A stretch of DNA of 64,000 bases, from contig NZ_BOMV01000034.1 of NCBI RefSeq assembly GCF_016862375.1, positions 1 to 64,000 of the forward strand, in the 5' to 3' direction. A program made the position numbers and the translations under genes. Positions 34,290-43,607 of this stretch are shown one piece after another. A model generated the notes under the pieces. That model searched no databases. It was not told the origin of the DNA and was given only the letters and a program-made list of their open reading frames with translations. The DNA is from Paractinoplanes rishiriensis. GTDB lineage: Bacteria; Actinomycetota; Actinomycetes; Mycobacteriales; Micromonosporaceae. The stretch's first letter is position 1; each line of letters begins with the position of its first letter.

Positions 34290-34955
34290 GTGCCGATCAA
34301 GCGGACCTACGGCGACCTCGGCGACGCGTGCCGGGCCGCGAACGCCCTCGACCTGGTGGGTGACCGCTGGACGCTGATCCTGGTGCGGGAGTTGATCCTC
34401 GGGCCGAAGCGCTTCGCCGACCTGCTGGAATCGGTCCGCGGCATCACCCCGGCAGTCCTCACCGAGCGGCTGCGCACGCTGCGCGAGAGCGGGATCGTCG
34501 AGCCGGTGGTCCTGCCCGATCTGGCCCGCACCCGGGCGTATGCGGCGACCGCGTGGGGCCGCGGGCTGGAGCCGGTGCTGGCCGCGCTGGGGCGGTGGTA
34601 TTCCGCCGGTCCCGATCCGGCCACGTCGGGCGGGATGACCCCGGACGCGCTGGTCATCGCGATGCGGACGATGGCGCCACCGGTCGCCGGCGAGACGCCG
34701 GCGGTGGAGTTCCGTCTCCACGACGACCGTCGCCCGGGCCCGCCGGTGCACCACTATCACGCGGTGACAATCAACGGCATTTTGGCGGTACGCGCGGGCG
34801 CCGCGCCCAACCCCGCGGCGGTCGTCACGGCCGATGCGACGGCCTGGGGCGGGGTCGTTTTCGGCGGCCTCCCGCTGACCGACGCGGCCGTGCGGGTGGA
34901 CGGCGACCGGGACGCGGTGCTGCGGCTCGTGCGCCTCTACGCCCAGCCGGCGTGA
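34290..34955 (+). CDS. HxlR-family winged-helix regulator with C-terminal extension
   Basis: 221 residues from GTG 34290. The N-terminal HxlR domain has DLVGDRWTLILVRELILGPKRFADLLES, GITPAVLTERLRTLRESGIVE and the TAWGRGLEPVLAALGRW turn. The chain is about twice the length of a minimal HxlR. The extra C-terminal half (PAVEFRLHDD, HHYHAVTINGILAVRAG, DAVLRLVRLYAQ) resembles an SCP2-like sterol/lipid-binding fold seen in some members, so it may bind a hydrophobic ligand. It probably controls the divergent DUF899 gene and itself. Confidence 0.87.
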   Translation: MPIKRTYGDLGDACRAANALDLVGDRWTLILVRELILGPKRFADLLESVRGITPAVLTERLRTLRESGIVEPVVLPDLARTRAYAATAWGRGLEPVLAALGRWYSAGPDPATSGGMTPDALVIAMRTMAPPVAGETPAVEFRLHDDRRPGPPVHHYHAVTINGILAVRAGAAPNPAAVVTADATAWGGVVFGGLPLTDAAVRVDGDRDAVLRLVRLYAQPA

Positions 34956-34980
34956 CCGGCGCCGGCAGAGCAGGCGGGCG

Positions 34981-35325
34981 TCAGAGCGCGGGCCGGGCCG
35001 GACGCAGCAGGGTCAGTGCGCGGAGTGCCTCGGCGCGGGAGATCGGCTGGTCGTCCTCGGCCTGGACAGCCAGAGCCATCTCGATGGCCTGCCGGATCCA
35101 GGTGGTCTTGGGCACGTCGGCGGCCTTGGCGGCCAGGGCGACGGCCTGGTCGAGTTCGTGCGGCAGGCGCAGCGAGCGGACGACCATGACCGACGACCCG
35201 GGCGGCGGCAGGGTGTCCAGCAGGGCCTGCTCGTCCTGCGGAGCGGGTGCGGGTTCGAAGGACAGCCCGTCCATGAACGCGGCCAACTGATCGGCCGTCT
35301 GCGGTACGTCGTTGTCGTGACTCAT
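34981..35325 (-). CDS. RHH/CopG-type antitoxin
   Basis: 114 residues. The central segment VMVVRSLRLPHELDQAV followed by AADVPKTTWIRQAIEMAL is a textbook ribbon-helix-helix: a beta strand ending RSLRLP and two helices with the WIRQAI pattern. Acidic and Pro-rich flanks could bind the partner. The start overlaps the stop of the BrnT-like gene by 4 bp. Gene order (toxin first, then RHH antitoxin) matches brnTA. It should repress its own operon and neutralise the toxin. Confidence 0.75.
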   Translation of the reverse strand: MSHDNDVPQTADQLAAFMDGLSFEPAPAPQDEQALLDTLPPPGSSVMVVRSLRLPHELDQAVALAAKAADVPKTTWIRQAIEMALAVQAEDDQPISRAEALRALTLLRPARPAL

Positions 35326-35597
35326 CGCGTCGCCTCCCAGTGGCTGAACTCGATCAGTTCCTTGTCGGTCATGTCACGTGCGCCGATGATCCGCCAGGTG
35401 GTGCCGGCGACCTGGTAGACCGCCACGATCAGCGGCCGGCCCGCGGTCGTCCGGCTCCACACGGTGAGCACCGGCACCCCGGTGGCGCTGACCGCCCGCC
35501 GGGGCCACCGCCGGTGGGCCGCCAGCGCCTGCCGGACCTCGTGCGGCGCGATGCCGGCGAGGGCGGCCAGCGCCCAGTCGTCCCACTCGTAAGGCAC
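35322..35597 (-). CDS. BrnT-like toxin (RelE-fold ribonuclease candidate)
   Basis: 91 residues from a GTG start. It starts with EWDDWALAALAGIAPHEVRQAL, then TVWSRTTAGRPLIVAVYQ and WRIIGARDMTDKELIEF, matching the BrnT layout (WDE-type N-terminus, GR-L-VVY strand, then R-II-AR and a charged helix). BrnT toxins cleave RNA. Divergence from canonical BrnT is considerable, so the family assignment rests on pattern and on the RHH partner encoded immediately downstream. Confidence 0.62.
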   Translation of the reverse strand: MPYEWDDWALAALAGIAPHEVRQALAAHRRWPRRAVSATGVPVLTVWSRTTAGRPLIVAVYQVAGTTWRIIGARDMTDKELIEFSHWEATR

Positions 35598-35651
35598 CCT
35601 GCCAGCGTACTACGCACGTGATACGAGACTCGATCCCTTAAGCTCGGCGAG

Positions 35652-37043
35652 GTGGCGACATTTGTGCTGATCCACGGATCCGGGGACGTCGGGTGGTACT
35701 GGCACCTGGTGGCGAGCGAGCTGCGGGCGCGCGGGCACGACGTGGTGGCCCCGGACCTGCCGTGCGAGGACGACGCGGCGGGCCTGAACGAGTACGCCGA
35801 CGTCGTGGTGCGGGCGATCGGCGACCGGACCGAGCTGATCGTGGTGGCCCAGTCGGCCGGCGGGTTCACCGCGCCGCTGGTCTGCGACCGGGTGCCGGTG
35901 GAGCTGCTGGTGCTGCTCGCGCCCATGATCCCGGCGCCGGGCGAGAAGGCCGCCGACTACTTCGCCAACACCCGGTATGAAGGCGGCGGCGACTACGGCG
36001 ACGAGATCGCGCTGTTCTACCAGGATGTGCCGCCCGACCTGGCCGCCGAGGCGCTGAAGCGGGGACGCGCGCAGTCCGAGGCCCGGATGGGTGACCCGTG
36101 GCCGCTGCGCGCGTGGCCGCCCGTACCCACGCAGGTTTTGATCTGTCGTGATGACCGCCTGTTTCCGCCGGCCTATCTGCGGCGGGTCGCGCGGGAACGG
36201 CTGGGCATCACCCCGGAGGAGATCGACGGCGGACACACCCCGGCGCTGAGCCGCCCGCGCGAGCTGGCCGGCCGCCTGGACGCCTACGCGGCCGAGCGCG
36301 GCGGCTACAACGCCGAACTGCGCCGGCACACCGAGGCGCTGCGCCGGGCGGCCGGCGTGCAGCCCGGCGACCACGTGCTGGACATCGGCTGCGGCGCCGG
36401 CCAGACCACCCGGCAGGCCGCCCGCGCCGCCCGGGACGGCAGCGCGCTGGGCGTCGACATCCTGGCGCCCGCCGTCGAGCGGGCCCGCGAGATCACCGCG
36501 ATCGAGGGCCTCGGCAACGTCACCTTCGAGCCGGGCGACGTGCAGCGGCATCGGCTGCCGGCGGCCCGCTTCGACCTGGTGATCAGCCGGTTCGGCACGA
36601 TGTTCTTCGACGACCCGGCGGCCGCGTTCGCGAACATCGCGTCGGCCCTGCGCCCCGGCGGCCGCCTGGCGATGCTGACCTGGCAGGACGGCGAGCGCAA
36701 CGAGTGGCACGTGGCCATCCGCGAGACGCTCGGCGGTGCCGCCGGCCCGAACGCCTTCTCGCTCGCCGATCCACCGGCCGTCACCGAACTCCTGGAGGGA
36801 GCGGGGTTCACCGAGGTGGCCTTCGCCGACGTGCACGAGCCGATGTACTTCGGCCGGGACGTGCCCGAGGCGCTCGCCTGGATCCGCAGCTTCACCTGCA
36901 CCAGCGACCTCCTGAACGGCCAGACTCCGGCCGACGCGGAACGCACGGTCGAGCGGCTGCGCGAGATGCTCGCCGCCCACCGGACCGGCGAGGGCGTCAG
37001 CTTCGGCTCCCGAGCCTGGCTGGTCACCGCCCGTCGCCCGTGA
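35652..37043 (+). CDS. Alpha/beta-hydrolase fused to a class I SAM methyltransferase
   Basis: 463 residues from GTG 35652. Residues 1-225 are an EstA/salicylate-esterase-like hydrolase: oxyanion HGSGDVGW near the start, nucleophile Ser68 in AQSAGG, a late Asp in ICRDDRLF and His in GGHTPAL. Residues about 226-463 are a methyltransferase with motif I VLDIGCGAGQTT, DVQRHRLPAARFDLV and LRPGGRLAMLTW. The two domains follow without a stop or frame change, so the fusion is real in this sequence. Coupled ester cleavage and methyl transfer on one small molecule is an inference. It is divergent from the toxin-antitoxin pair. Confidence 0.87.
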   Translation: MATFVLIHGSGDVGWYWHLVASELRARGHDVVAPDLPCEDDAAGLNEYADVVVRAIGDRTELIVVAQSAGGFTAPLVCDRVPVELLVLLAPMIPAPGEKAADYFANTRYEGGGDYGDEIALFYQDVPPDLAAEALKRGRAQSEARMGDPWPLRAWPPVPTQVLICRDDRLFPPAYLRRVARERLGITPEEIDGGHTPALSRPRELAGRLDAYAAERGGYNAELRRHTEALRRAAGVQPGDHVLDIGCGAGQTTRQAARAARDGSALGVDILAPAVERAREITAIEGLGNVTFEPGDVQRHRLPAARFDLVISRFGTMFFDDPAAAFANIASALRPGGRLAMLTWQDGERNEWHVAIRETLGGAAGPNAFSLADPPAVTELLEGAGFTEVAFADVHEPMYFGRDVPEALAWIRSFTCTSDLLNGQTPADAERTVERLREMLAAHRTGEGVSFGSRAWLVTARRP

Positions 37044-37108
37044 GGTGATGGTGATCTCCGTCGCCCGCGACCGAAAATGACGGTCCATGCGGGAGTCGGG
37101 AGGCGCCG

Positions 37109-37624
37109 GTGTCGAACAGCGCGGAGACCATCCGGCAGAGTGTCCGGAATGCGTTCCTGGCCGAGGTCAGCGAGGACTTCGTCCTGCAGTTTCTCGCCGA
37201 GATCCGGGCCAACATGCGCGACGCCGAGAAGCGGTCGCGGCGGACCACCGGGCTGATGGTGGTGCTTGCGGCCGCGTTCGAGCTGATCAACCGCGGTGAT
37301 CTTTTTCTGGTGCCGGTGGGCGATCCCTTCGGGCAGGCCATGCGGGATGCCCGGTTCCGGCGCCGGAACACCTTTCTGAGCGTGGCGGCGTGGCTCCGGT
37401 TTCCGCTGTTCGTCATGGTGCCGCCGGCCGGCGCGATGGCTTTCGAGGTCTACGCATTCGTGCAGTTGTTCGGGCGGGATGACATCAGCCTGGCGAGCGC
37501 GCTGGTGGCGGCGGCGATCACCGCGGTGCTGCTCACGCTGGCGGGTGCGCGGGTCCTCGACGAGTCGCCGCATGGTGGGGGACCGTGGCGGACACGTCAG
37601 AGCAGCGCGCGGGCCGGCCAATAG
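37109..37624 (+). CDS. Hypothetical membrane protein
   Basis: 171 residues from GTG 37109. A charged N-terminal helix (ETIRQSVRNAFLAEVSEDFVLQF) with basic residues is followed by hydrophobic segments near 46-70, 92-118 and 126-146. The C-terminus is short and polar. No family recognised. It lies 65 bp after the hydrolase-methyltransferase gene on the same strand. Confidence 0.6.
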   Translation: MSNSAETIRQSVRNAFLAEVSEDFVLQFLAEIRANMRDAEKRSRRTTGLMVVLAAAFELINRGDLFLVPVGDPFGQAMRDARFRRRNTFLSVAAWLRFPLFVMVPPAGAMAFEVYAFVQLFGRDDISLASALVAAAITAVLLTLAGARVLDESPHGGGPWRTRQSSARAGQ

Positions 37625-37654
37625 CGGAGGCCGGCCGGGCGCGCCGCCCGACCG

Positions 37655-38070
37655 TCAAGCGTCCGGTGCGGGCCGGGCCGCGGGCAAGCGGCCGGGTGAC
37701 CACAGGACCCAGGCGTTGCCGAGCACGAACAGGCCGTGTGCGACCGTGGCCGCCACGCCCATCGGCACCAGGCCGAAATGGCCGAAGCTGCTCCAGAAGA
37801 ACAGGTTGGCGCCGCCGAGCAGCGCGTGCACCGCCAGGGCCAGGACGTTCCAGAACGGGCGGCCGTCGGTGCGCGCCACGGTCAGCAGCAGGATGCCGAT
37901 GAGCGTGGCCAGGCCGTGTGCCTCCACCCAGCCGAGCGTGTAGTGCGAATTCTCGAAGATCGCCCCGAGCGGGCCGGCGCCGGCCAGGTAGCTCAGCAGT
38001 TCGAAGGTGAACTGGACGCCACCGATCAGGGTGAGGAAGACGCCGTCCGCGGTCAGCACCAGCCGGCGGG

Positions 38071-38074
<4 letters not shown>
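37655..38074 (-). CDS. Four-helix membrane protein, partner of the FAD monooxygenase
   Basis: 139 residues from ATG 38074, overlapping the monooxygenase stop by 4 bp. Four hydrophobic helices (VLTADGVFLTLIGGVQFTFELLSYL, GLATLIGILLLTVA, NVLALAVHALLGGANLFFW, GVAATVAHGLFVLGNAWVLW) fit small DoxX-like or DUF4345-like membrane proteins. The far longer frame on this strand that runs through it is an artefact of GC bias. Function is unknown, but it is co-transcribed with the oxygenase. Confidence 0.72.
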
Positions 38075-39471
<1,397 letters not shown>

Positions 39472-39559
39472 GGCTGCTCCATTCGTGGTCGTTGACCGTC
39501 GCAGCGTGCGCCGCCGGCACATCGACTCGAATCAGTGAAGCCACCAGTACGATCGGACC

Positions 39560-42280
39560 ATGCTGCACGGGCGGGTGCGGGAATGCGGGCTCATCGACGA
39601 GTTGCTGACGGCTGCCCGGGCCGGGCGCAGCGGCGTGCTGGTGCTGCGCGGCGAGGCCGGGATCGGCAAGTCGGCCCTTCTCGGGTACGCGGCGGACCGC
39701 GCCGACGGCCTGCGGGTGTTGCGCGGCACCGGCATCGAGTCCGAATCGGAGCTGCCGTTCGCCGCCCTGCACCAGCTGTTGCGGCCGGTCGCCGGGCTGA
39801 TCGACGCGGTGCCGGCCCGTCATGCCGCCGCGCTGCGGGCCGCGTTCGGGCTCGGCCCGGTCGGCGGCGAGGACCGCTTCCTCATCTCGGTGGGCGTGCT
39901 CAGCGTGCTGGCCGAGGCCGCCGAGGAGGGCCCGCTGCTCTGCCTGGTCGACGACGCGCACTGGCTGGACGGCGCCTCCGCGGACGCGCTCACCTTCGCG
40001 GCCCGCCGGCTCGACGCCGAGGGGGTGGTGATCCTGTTCGCCGCCCGCGAGCATTTCGCCGCGCGCGGCCTGCCCGAGCTGGCGCTGGCCGGGCTCGATG
40101 CGGCCGCCGCCGGCGCATTGCTGGCCGAGAAATCCCACATTCAACTGCCTGACGGCGTCCGTGACAGCCTGGTCACCAGCACCGCCGGCAACCCGCTCGC
40201 GCTGCTGGAACTGCCCGGGTCGCTCTCCGCCGGGCAACTGGCCGGCCGGGAGGCGCTGCCCGAGCGGCTGCCGGTGAGCGCCGACGTCGAACAGGTCTTC
40301 CTCGAGCGGGTCCGCCGCCAGGACGGGCCGGCGCAGACGCTGCTGCTGGTGGCCGCGGCCGAGGACACCGGCGAACTGGGCGTGATCCTGCGCGCGGCGG
40401 CCGGCCTCGGGGTTACCGCCGACGCGCTGGACGCCGCCGAGCGGGCCGGCCTGGTCCGGGTGGACGGCGGCACGCTCGCGTTCTGCCATCCGCTGGTGCG
40501 CACCGCCGTCTACCGCGGCGCCACCTTCTGGCAGCGGCGCGAGGCGCAGCACGCGCTGGCCGCGGCGCTGGACGGCGACGACCACGCCGACCGGCGCGCC
40601 TGGCACCTGGCCGCGGCCTCGCTGGGGCCGGACGACGCGGTCGCCGACGAGCTGCACCGGTCGGCCGACCGGGCCCGGCAACGCGGCGGGCCCGCGGCCG
40701 CGGCCGCGGCGTACGAGCGGGCGGCGGCGCTGACCGCCGGGCCGCAGCGGCGCGGTGAACGACTCGCCGACGCGGCCGAGACGGCCTGGCAGGCGGGTCA
40801 GGCCGACCGCGCCCGCACGCTGCTCGGCCGGGCCGGGGTGCTGGGGCCCGAACCGGTGCTGCGGGCGCGGATCGAGCACCTGCGCGGGTCCATCGAGGGC
40901 ACCGGCGGCGACCCGACCACGGCGTACGGGATCCTGGTGGCCGGCGCCGAGCCGATCGCCGCGAGTGACCCGGTCCGCGCGGCCCGGATGCTCACCGAGG
41001 CCGGTCAGGCCGCCTGGCTGGCCGGTGACGTGCGCGGCCTGCACGAGGCGGGCCGGCGCCTCGCCGCGCTGCCCACCCCGGACGACGCGGTGCCGCTCAG
41101 CGCGCAACTGGTGCTGGGCCTCGACAGCCTGCTCAGCGGGGACACCTCGCGGGCCGTGGTGCACCTGCGCGAGGTCGCCGCCCGCGCCGCCGACGTCCCC
41201 GACCCGCGGGCCATGCTGCTGACCGCGGCCGGCACCATGTTCCTGGGCGACGACGCGGTGGCGGTCGGCCTGTTCACCACCGCGGTGGCCCGGGCCCGGT
41301 CGGCGGGTGCGGCCGCGATGCTGCCGGCCCTGCTCGCCCCGCTGTCCTCGCTGGAGGCGTGGACCGGCCGTTACGCCACCGCCACCGCGAGCGCCACCGA
41401 GGGCCTGCGGATCGCGCAGGAGACCGGCCAGGACAACCCGGGCGCCCACCTGCGCAGCGTGCTGGCCTGGATCGCCGCGGTGGCCGGCCGCGAGACGGAG
41501 TGCCGGGAGCACGCCGCGGCCGCGCACGCGCACGCGATGGGACACCGGCTCGGCCCGTCGGCCGGCATCTCATCCTGGGCGCTGGCCCTGCTCGACCTGG
41601 GTGCGGGGCGCCCTGAGGCGGCGTGCGACCGGCTCGAGGCGCTGGCCGCGGCCGGTCCCGGCGAGTCACACCCGATCGTCGCCGTGTTCTCCGCGGCCGA
41701 CCTGGTCGAGGCCGCGATCCGCACCGACCGGCTCGCGGTGGCGGCGCAGGCGGCGGCGCGCCTGGAGGCGTGGACCGTGCACACCGGATCGGTGTGGGGC
41801 CGGGCGCTGCTGGCCCGGTGCCGAGGTCAGCTGGCCGCCCCGGAGGACGCGGACGCCTGCTTCACCGAGGCGCTGTCGCTGCATCTGACCGGCGGCCGTC
41901 CGTTCGACACGGCCCGCACCCGGCTGCTGTTCGGCGAGCTGCTGCGGCGGCGCCGGCGTCGGGCCGATGCCCGGGTGCACCTGCGCGCGGCGTACGAGAT
42001 GTTTGAAAGGCTGAGCCTGACCGCCTGGGCCGAGATGGCGAACGCCGAGCTGCGGGCCACCGGCGAGACCGCGCGTAAGCGCGAACCGGGCACGGCCGAC
42101 CAGCTCACCCCGCAGGAGGTGCAGATCGTCCGGTTCGTGGGGGACGGCGCCACCAACCGCGAGGTGGCCGCCCAGCTGTTCCTCAGCCCGCGCACGGTCG
42201 ATTACCACCTGCGCAAGGTCTTCACCAAGCTGGACGTCTCATCCCGCGCCGAACTGATCAAACTCGCGGCGCACTGGTGA
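39560..42280 (+). CDS. LAL-type LuxR regulator (large ATP-binding)
   Basis: 906 residues. An N-terminal STAND-type ATPase has Walker A GEAGIGKSALL (about 31-41) and Walker B LCLVDDAHWLD. A long helical TPR-like middle follows, then the C-terminal LuxR HTH (LTPQEVQIVRFVGDGATNREVAAQLF, SPRTVDYHLRKVFTKLDV). Length and order match LAL regulators such as MalT or PikD. It is divergent from the FAD monooxygenase operon across an 88-bp gap, so control of that operon is likely. Two hairpins follow its stop. Confidence 0.93.
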   Translation: MLHGRVRECGLIDELLTAARAGRSGVLVLRGEAGIGKSALLGYAADRADGLRVLRGTGIESESELPFAALHQLLRPVAGLIDAVPARHAAALRAAFGLGPVGGEDRFLISVGVLSVLAEAAEEGPLLCLVDDAHWLDGASADALTFAARRLDAEGVVILFAAREHFAARGLPELALAGLDAAAAGALLAEKSHIQLPDGVRDSLVTSTAGNPLALLELPGSLSAGQLAGREALPERLPVSADVEQVFLERVRRQDGPAQTLLLVAAAEDTGELGVILRAAAGLGVTADALDAAERAGLVRVDGGTLAFCHPLVRTAVYRGATFWQRREAQHALAAALDGDDHADRRAWHLAAASLGPDDAVADELHRSADRARQRGGPAAAAAAYERAAALTAGPQRRGERLADAAETAWQAGQADRARTLLGRAGVLGPEPVLRARIEHLRGSIEGTGGDPTTAYGILVAGAEPIAASDPVRAARMLTEAGQAAWLAGDVRGLHEAGRRLAALPTPDDAVPLSAQLVLGLDSLLSGDTSRAVVHLREVAARAADVPDPRAMLLTAAGTMFLGDDAVAVGLFTTAVARARSAGAAAMLPALLAPLSSLEAWTGRYATATASATEGLRIAQETGQDNPGAHLRSVLAWIAAVAGRETECREHAAAAHAHAMGHRLGPSAGISSWALALLDLGAGRPEAACDRLEALAAAGPGESHPIVAVFSAADLVEAAIRTDRLAVAAQAAARLEAWTVHTGSVWGRALLARCRGQLAAPEDADACFTEALSLHLTGGRPFDTARTRLLFGELLRRRRRRADARVHLRAAYEMFERLSLTAWAEMANAELRATGETARKREPGTADQLTPQEVQIVRFVGDGATNREVAAQLFLSPRTVDYHLRKVFTKLDVSSRAELIKLAAHW

Positions 42281-42290
42281 TGTCACTGAT

Positions 42291-42329
42291 GCGAACTGGC
42301 GGTCCACGCCGGACGCGGACCGCCTTCGC
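42291..42329 (+). terminator. Hairpin terminator after the LAL gene
   Basis: GGCGGTCC (42298-42305) pairs with GGACCGCC (42317-42324), extended by GCGAA/TTCGC, 11 bp past the stop codon; a TTCTTCT stretch follows. Confidence 0.8.
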
Positions 42330-42338
42330 GTTCTTCTC

Positions 42339-42373
42339 CGCCGCCTCAGACACCTACCGGAGTTGAGGCGGCG
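42339..42373. terminator. Second hairpin between convergent genes
   Basis: CGCCGCCTCA (42339-42348) pairs with TGAGGCGGCG (42364-42373) around a 15-nt loop. It is placed to end transcription from the convergent dehydrogenase gene. Confidence 0.7.
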
Positions 42374-42411
42374 AGCCTGGTGGGGAGCGCGCCCGGCTCA
42401 TCCGCCCGCCC

Positions 42412-43446
42412 CTAGCGCGGGCGGACGGCGAACGCGGGGACGACGGCCGGCGGCGGTGTCACGAGCGGCGGACGCACCGGCGGGTTCACACAGAGCGTGG
42501 TGCTGCCGTCCAGCACGTAGTGGGCCAGCTTGTTCGCCACGAACTGGCCGATGGCGGACTGGGCCTCCTCGGTGGAACCGCCGATGTGCGGGGTGAGGAT
42601 CACGTTGTCCAGGCCGCGCAGCTCGCTGACGAACTCGTCGCCGCGGCCGTTCGGCTCGGCCGGGAAGACGTCCACGGCGGCGCCGGCGAGGTGGCCGCTG
42701 ACGAGCGCGTCGCGCAGGGCGAGGTGGTCGACGACGATGCCGCGGGAGAGGTTGAGGAACAGGCTGCCGGGGCGCATGCGTTTGAACTGCTCGGCGCCGA
42801 AGAAGCCGGCGTTGCCGGGGCGGCCGTCGACGTGCAGGGTGACGAAGTCGCTGGTCTCGAGGAGTTCTTCGAGGCTGGCGCAGCGGTGGGCGTTGCTGAG
42901 GGCGAGCTTGTCGGCGGTGTCGTAGAAGGACACGTGCATGCCCAGGTTTTCGGCGAGCACGGACAGCTGCGTGCCGATGTTGCCGTAGCCGACGATGCCC
43001 AGCCGGCGCCCGCGGATCTCGTGTGCGCCCTCGGCGCACTTGTCCCACACCCCGTTGTGCATCAGCGCGTTCTTCTCGGCCAGCCGCCGGGTCAGCACGA
43101 TGATCTCGGCGAGCGCCAGTTCGACGACCGAGCGGGTGTTCGAGTACGGGGCGTTGAACACGGCGACACCGGAGGCGGAGGCGGCGTCGAGGTCGACCTG
43201 GTCGGTGCCGATGCAGAAGGCACCGATGGCGACGAGGCTGTCGGCCGCCTCCAGGACCCGGGGGGTCACTCTGGTTTTGGACCGTACGCCGAGCAGGTGC
43301 ACACCCGCGATGCGCTCGATCAGCTGATTCTCGTCCAGAGCGCCGGGCAGCGACTCGACGTGGTAGCCCTCGGCCTCGAGCCTGGTCACCGCGTCGCGGT
43401 GGATGCTCTCCAGCAGAAGGACTCGCACCTTCGCCTCGATGATCAT
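42412..43446 (-). CDS. Phosphoglycerate dehydrogenase-like protein lacking the ACT domain
   Basis: 344 residues. It closely follows the enterobacterial SerA pattern: VAIGAFCIGTDQVDLDAA, VFNAPYSNTRSVVELALAE, the NAD-binding GIVGYGNIGTQLSVLAENLGM, LFLNLSRGIVVD, AAVDVFPAEP and LTPHIGGSTEEAQ with the catalytic His. Canonical SerA continues with a serine-binding ACT domain of about 80 residues. Here it stops after GSTTLCVNPPVRP with a short Pro-rich tail. Serine feedback would therefore be lost if the enzyme acts on phosphoglycerate. It may instead be a specialised 2-hydroxyacid dehydrogenase. It is divergent from an MFS exporter. Confidence 0.87.
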   Translation of the reverse strand: MIIEAKVRVLLLESIHRDAVTRLEAEGYHVESLPGALDENQLIERIAGVHLLGVRSKTRVTPRVLEAADSLVAIGAFCIGTDQVDLDAASASGVAVFNAPYSNTRSVVELALAEIIVLTRRLAEKNALMHNGVWDKCAEGAHEIRGRRLGIVGYGNIGTQLSVLAENLGMHVSFYDTADKLALSNAHRCASLEELLETSDFVTLHVDGRPGNAGFFGAEQFKRMRPGSLFLNLSRGIVVDHLALRDALVSGHLAGAAVDVFPAEPNGRGDEFVSELRGLDNVILTPHIGGSTEEAQSAIGQFVANKLAHYVLDGSTTLCVNPPVRPPLVTPPPAVVPAFAVRPR

Positions 43447-43607
43447 GTTGTTCCGTTCCGTGTCGTCGGGCTACGTCACGCGGCCGTTGCCTTACCGCCT
43501 CTCTCACCGCCGCCGTTCGTGGGGTCAGCCAGCTATACGGATTACGGAACGGTTTCGATTTACTCGGATCGGTGTTTTTCCAACGTCGGCGGATCACCCG
43601 GTACCCG

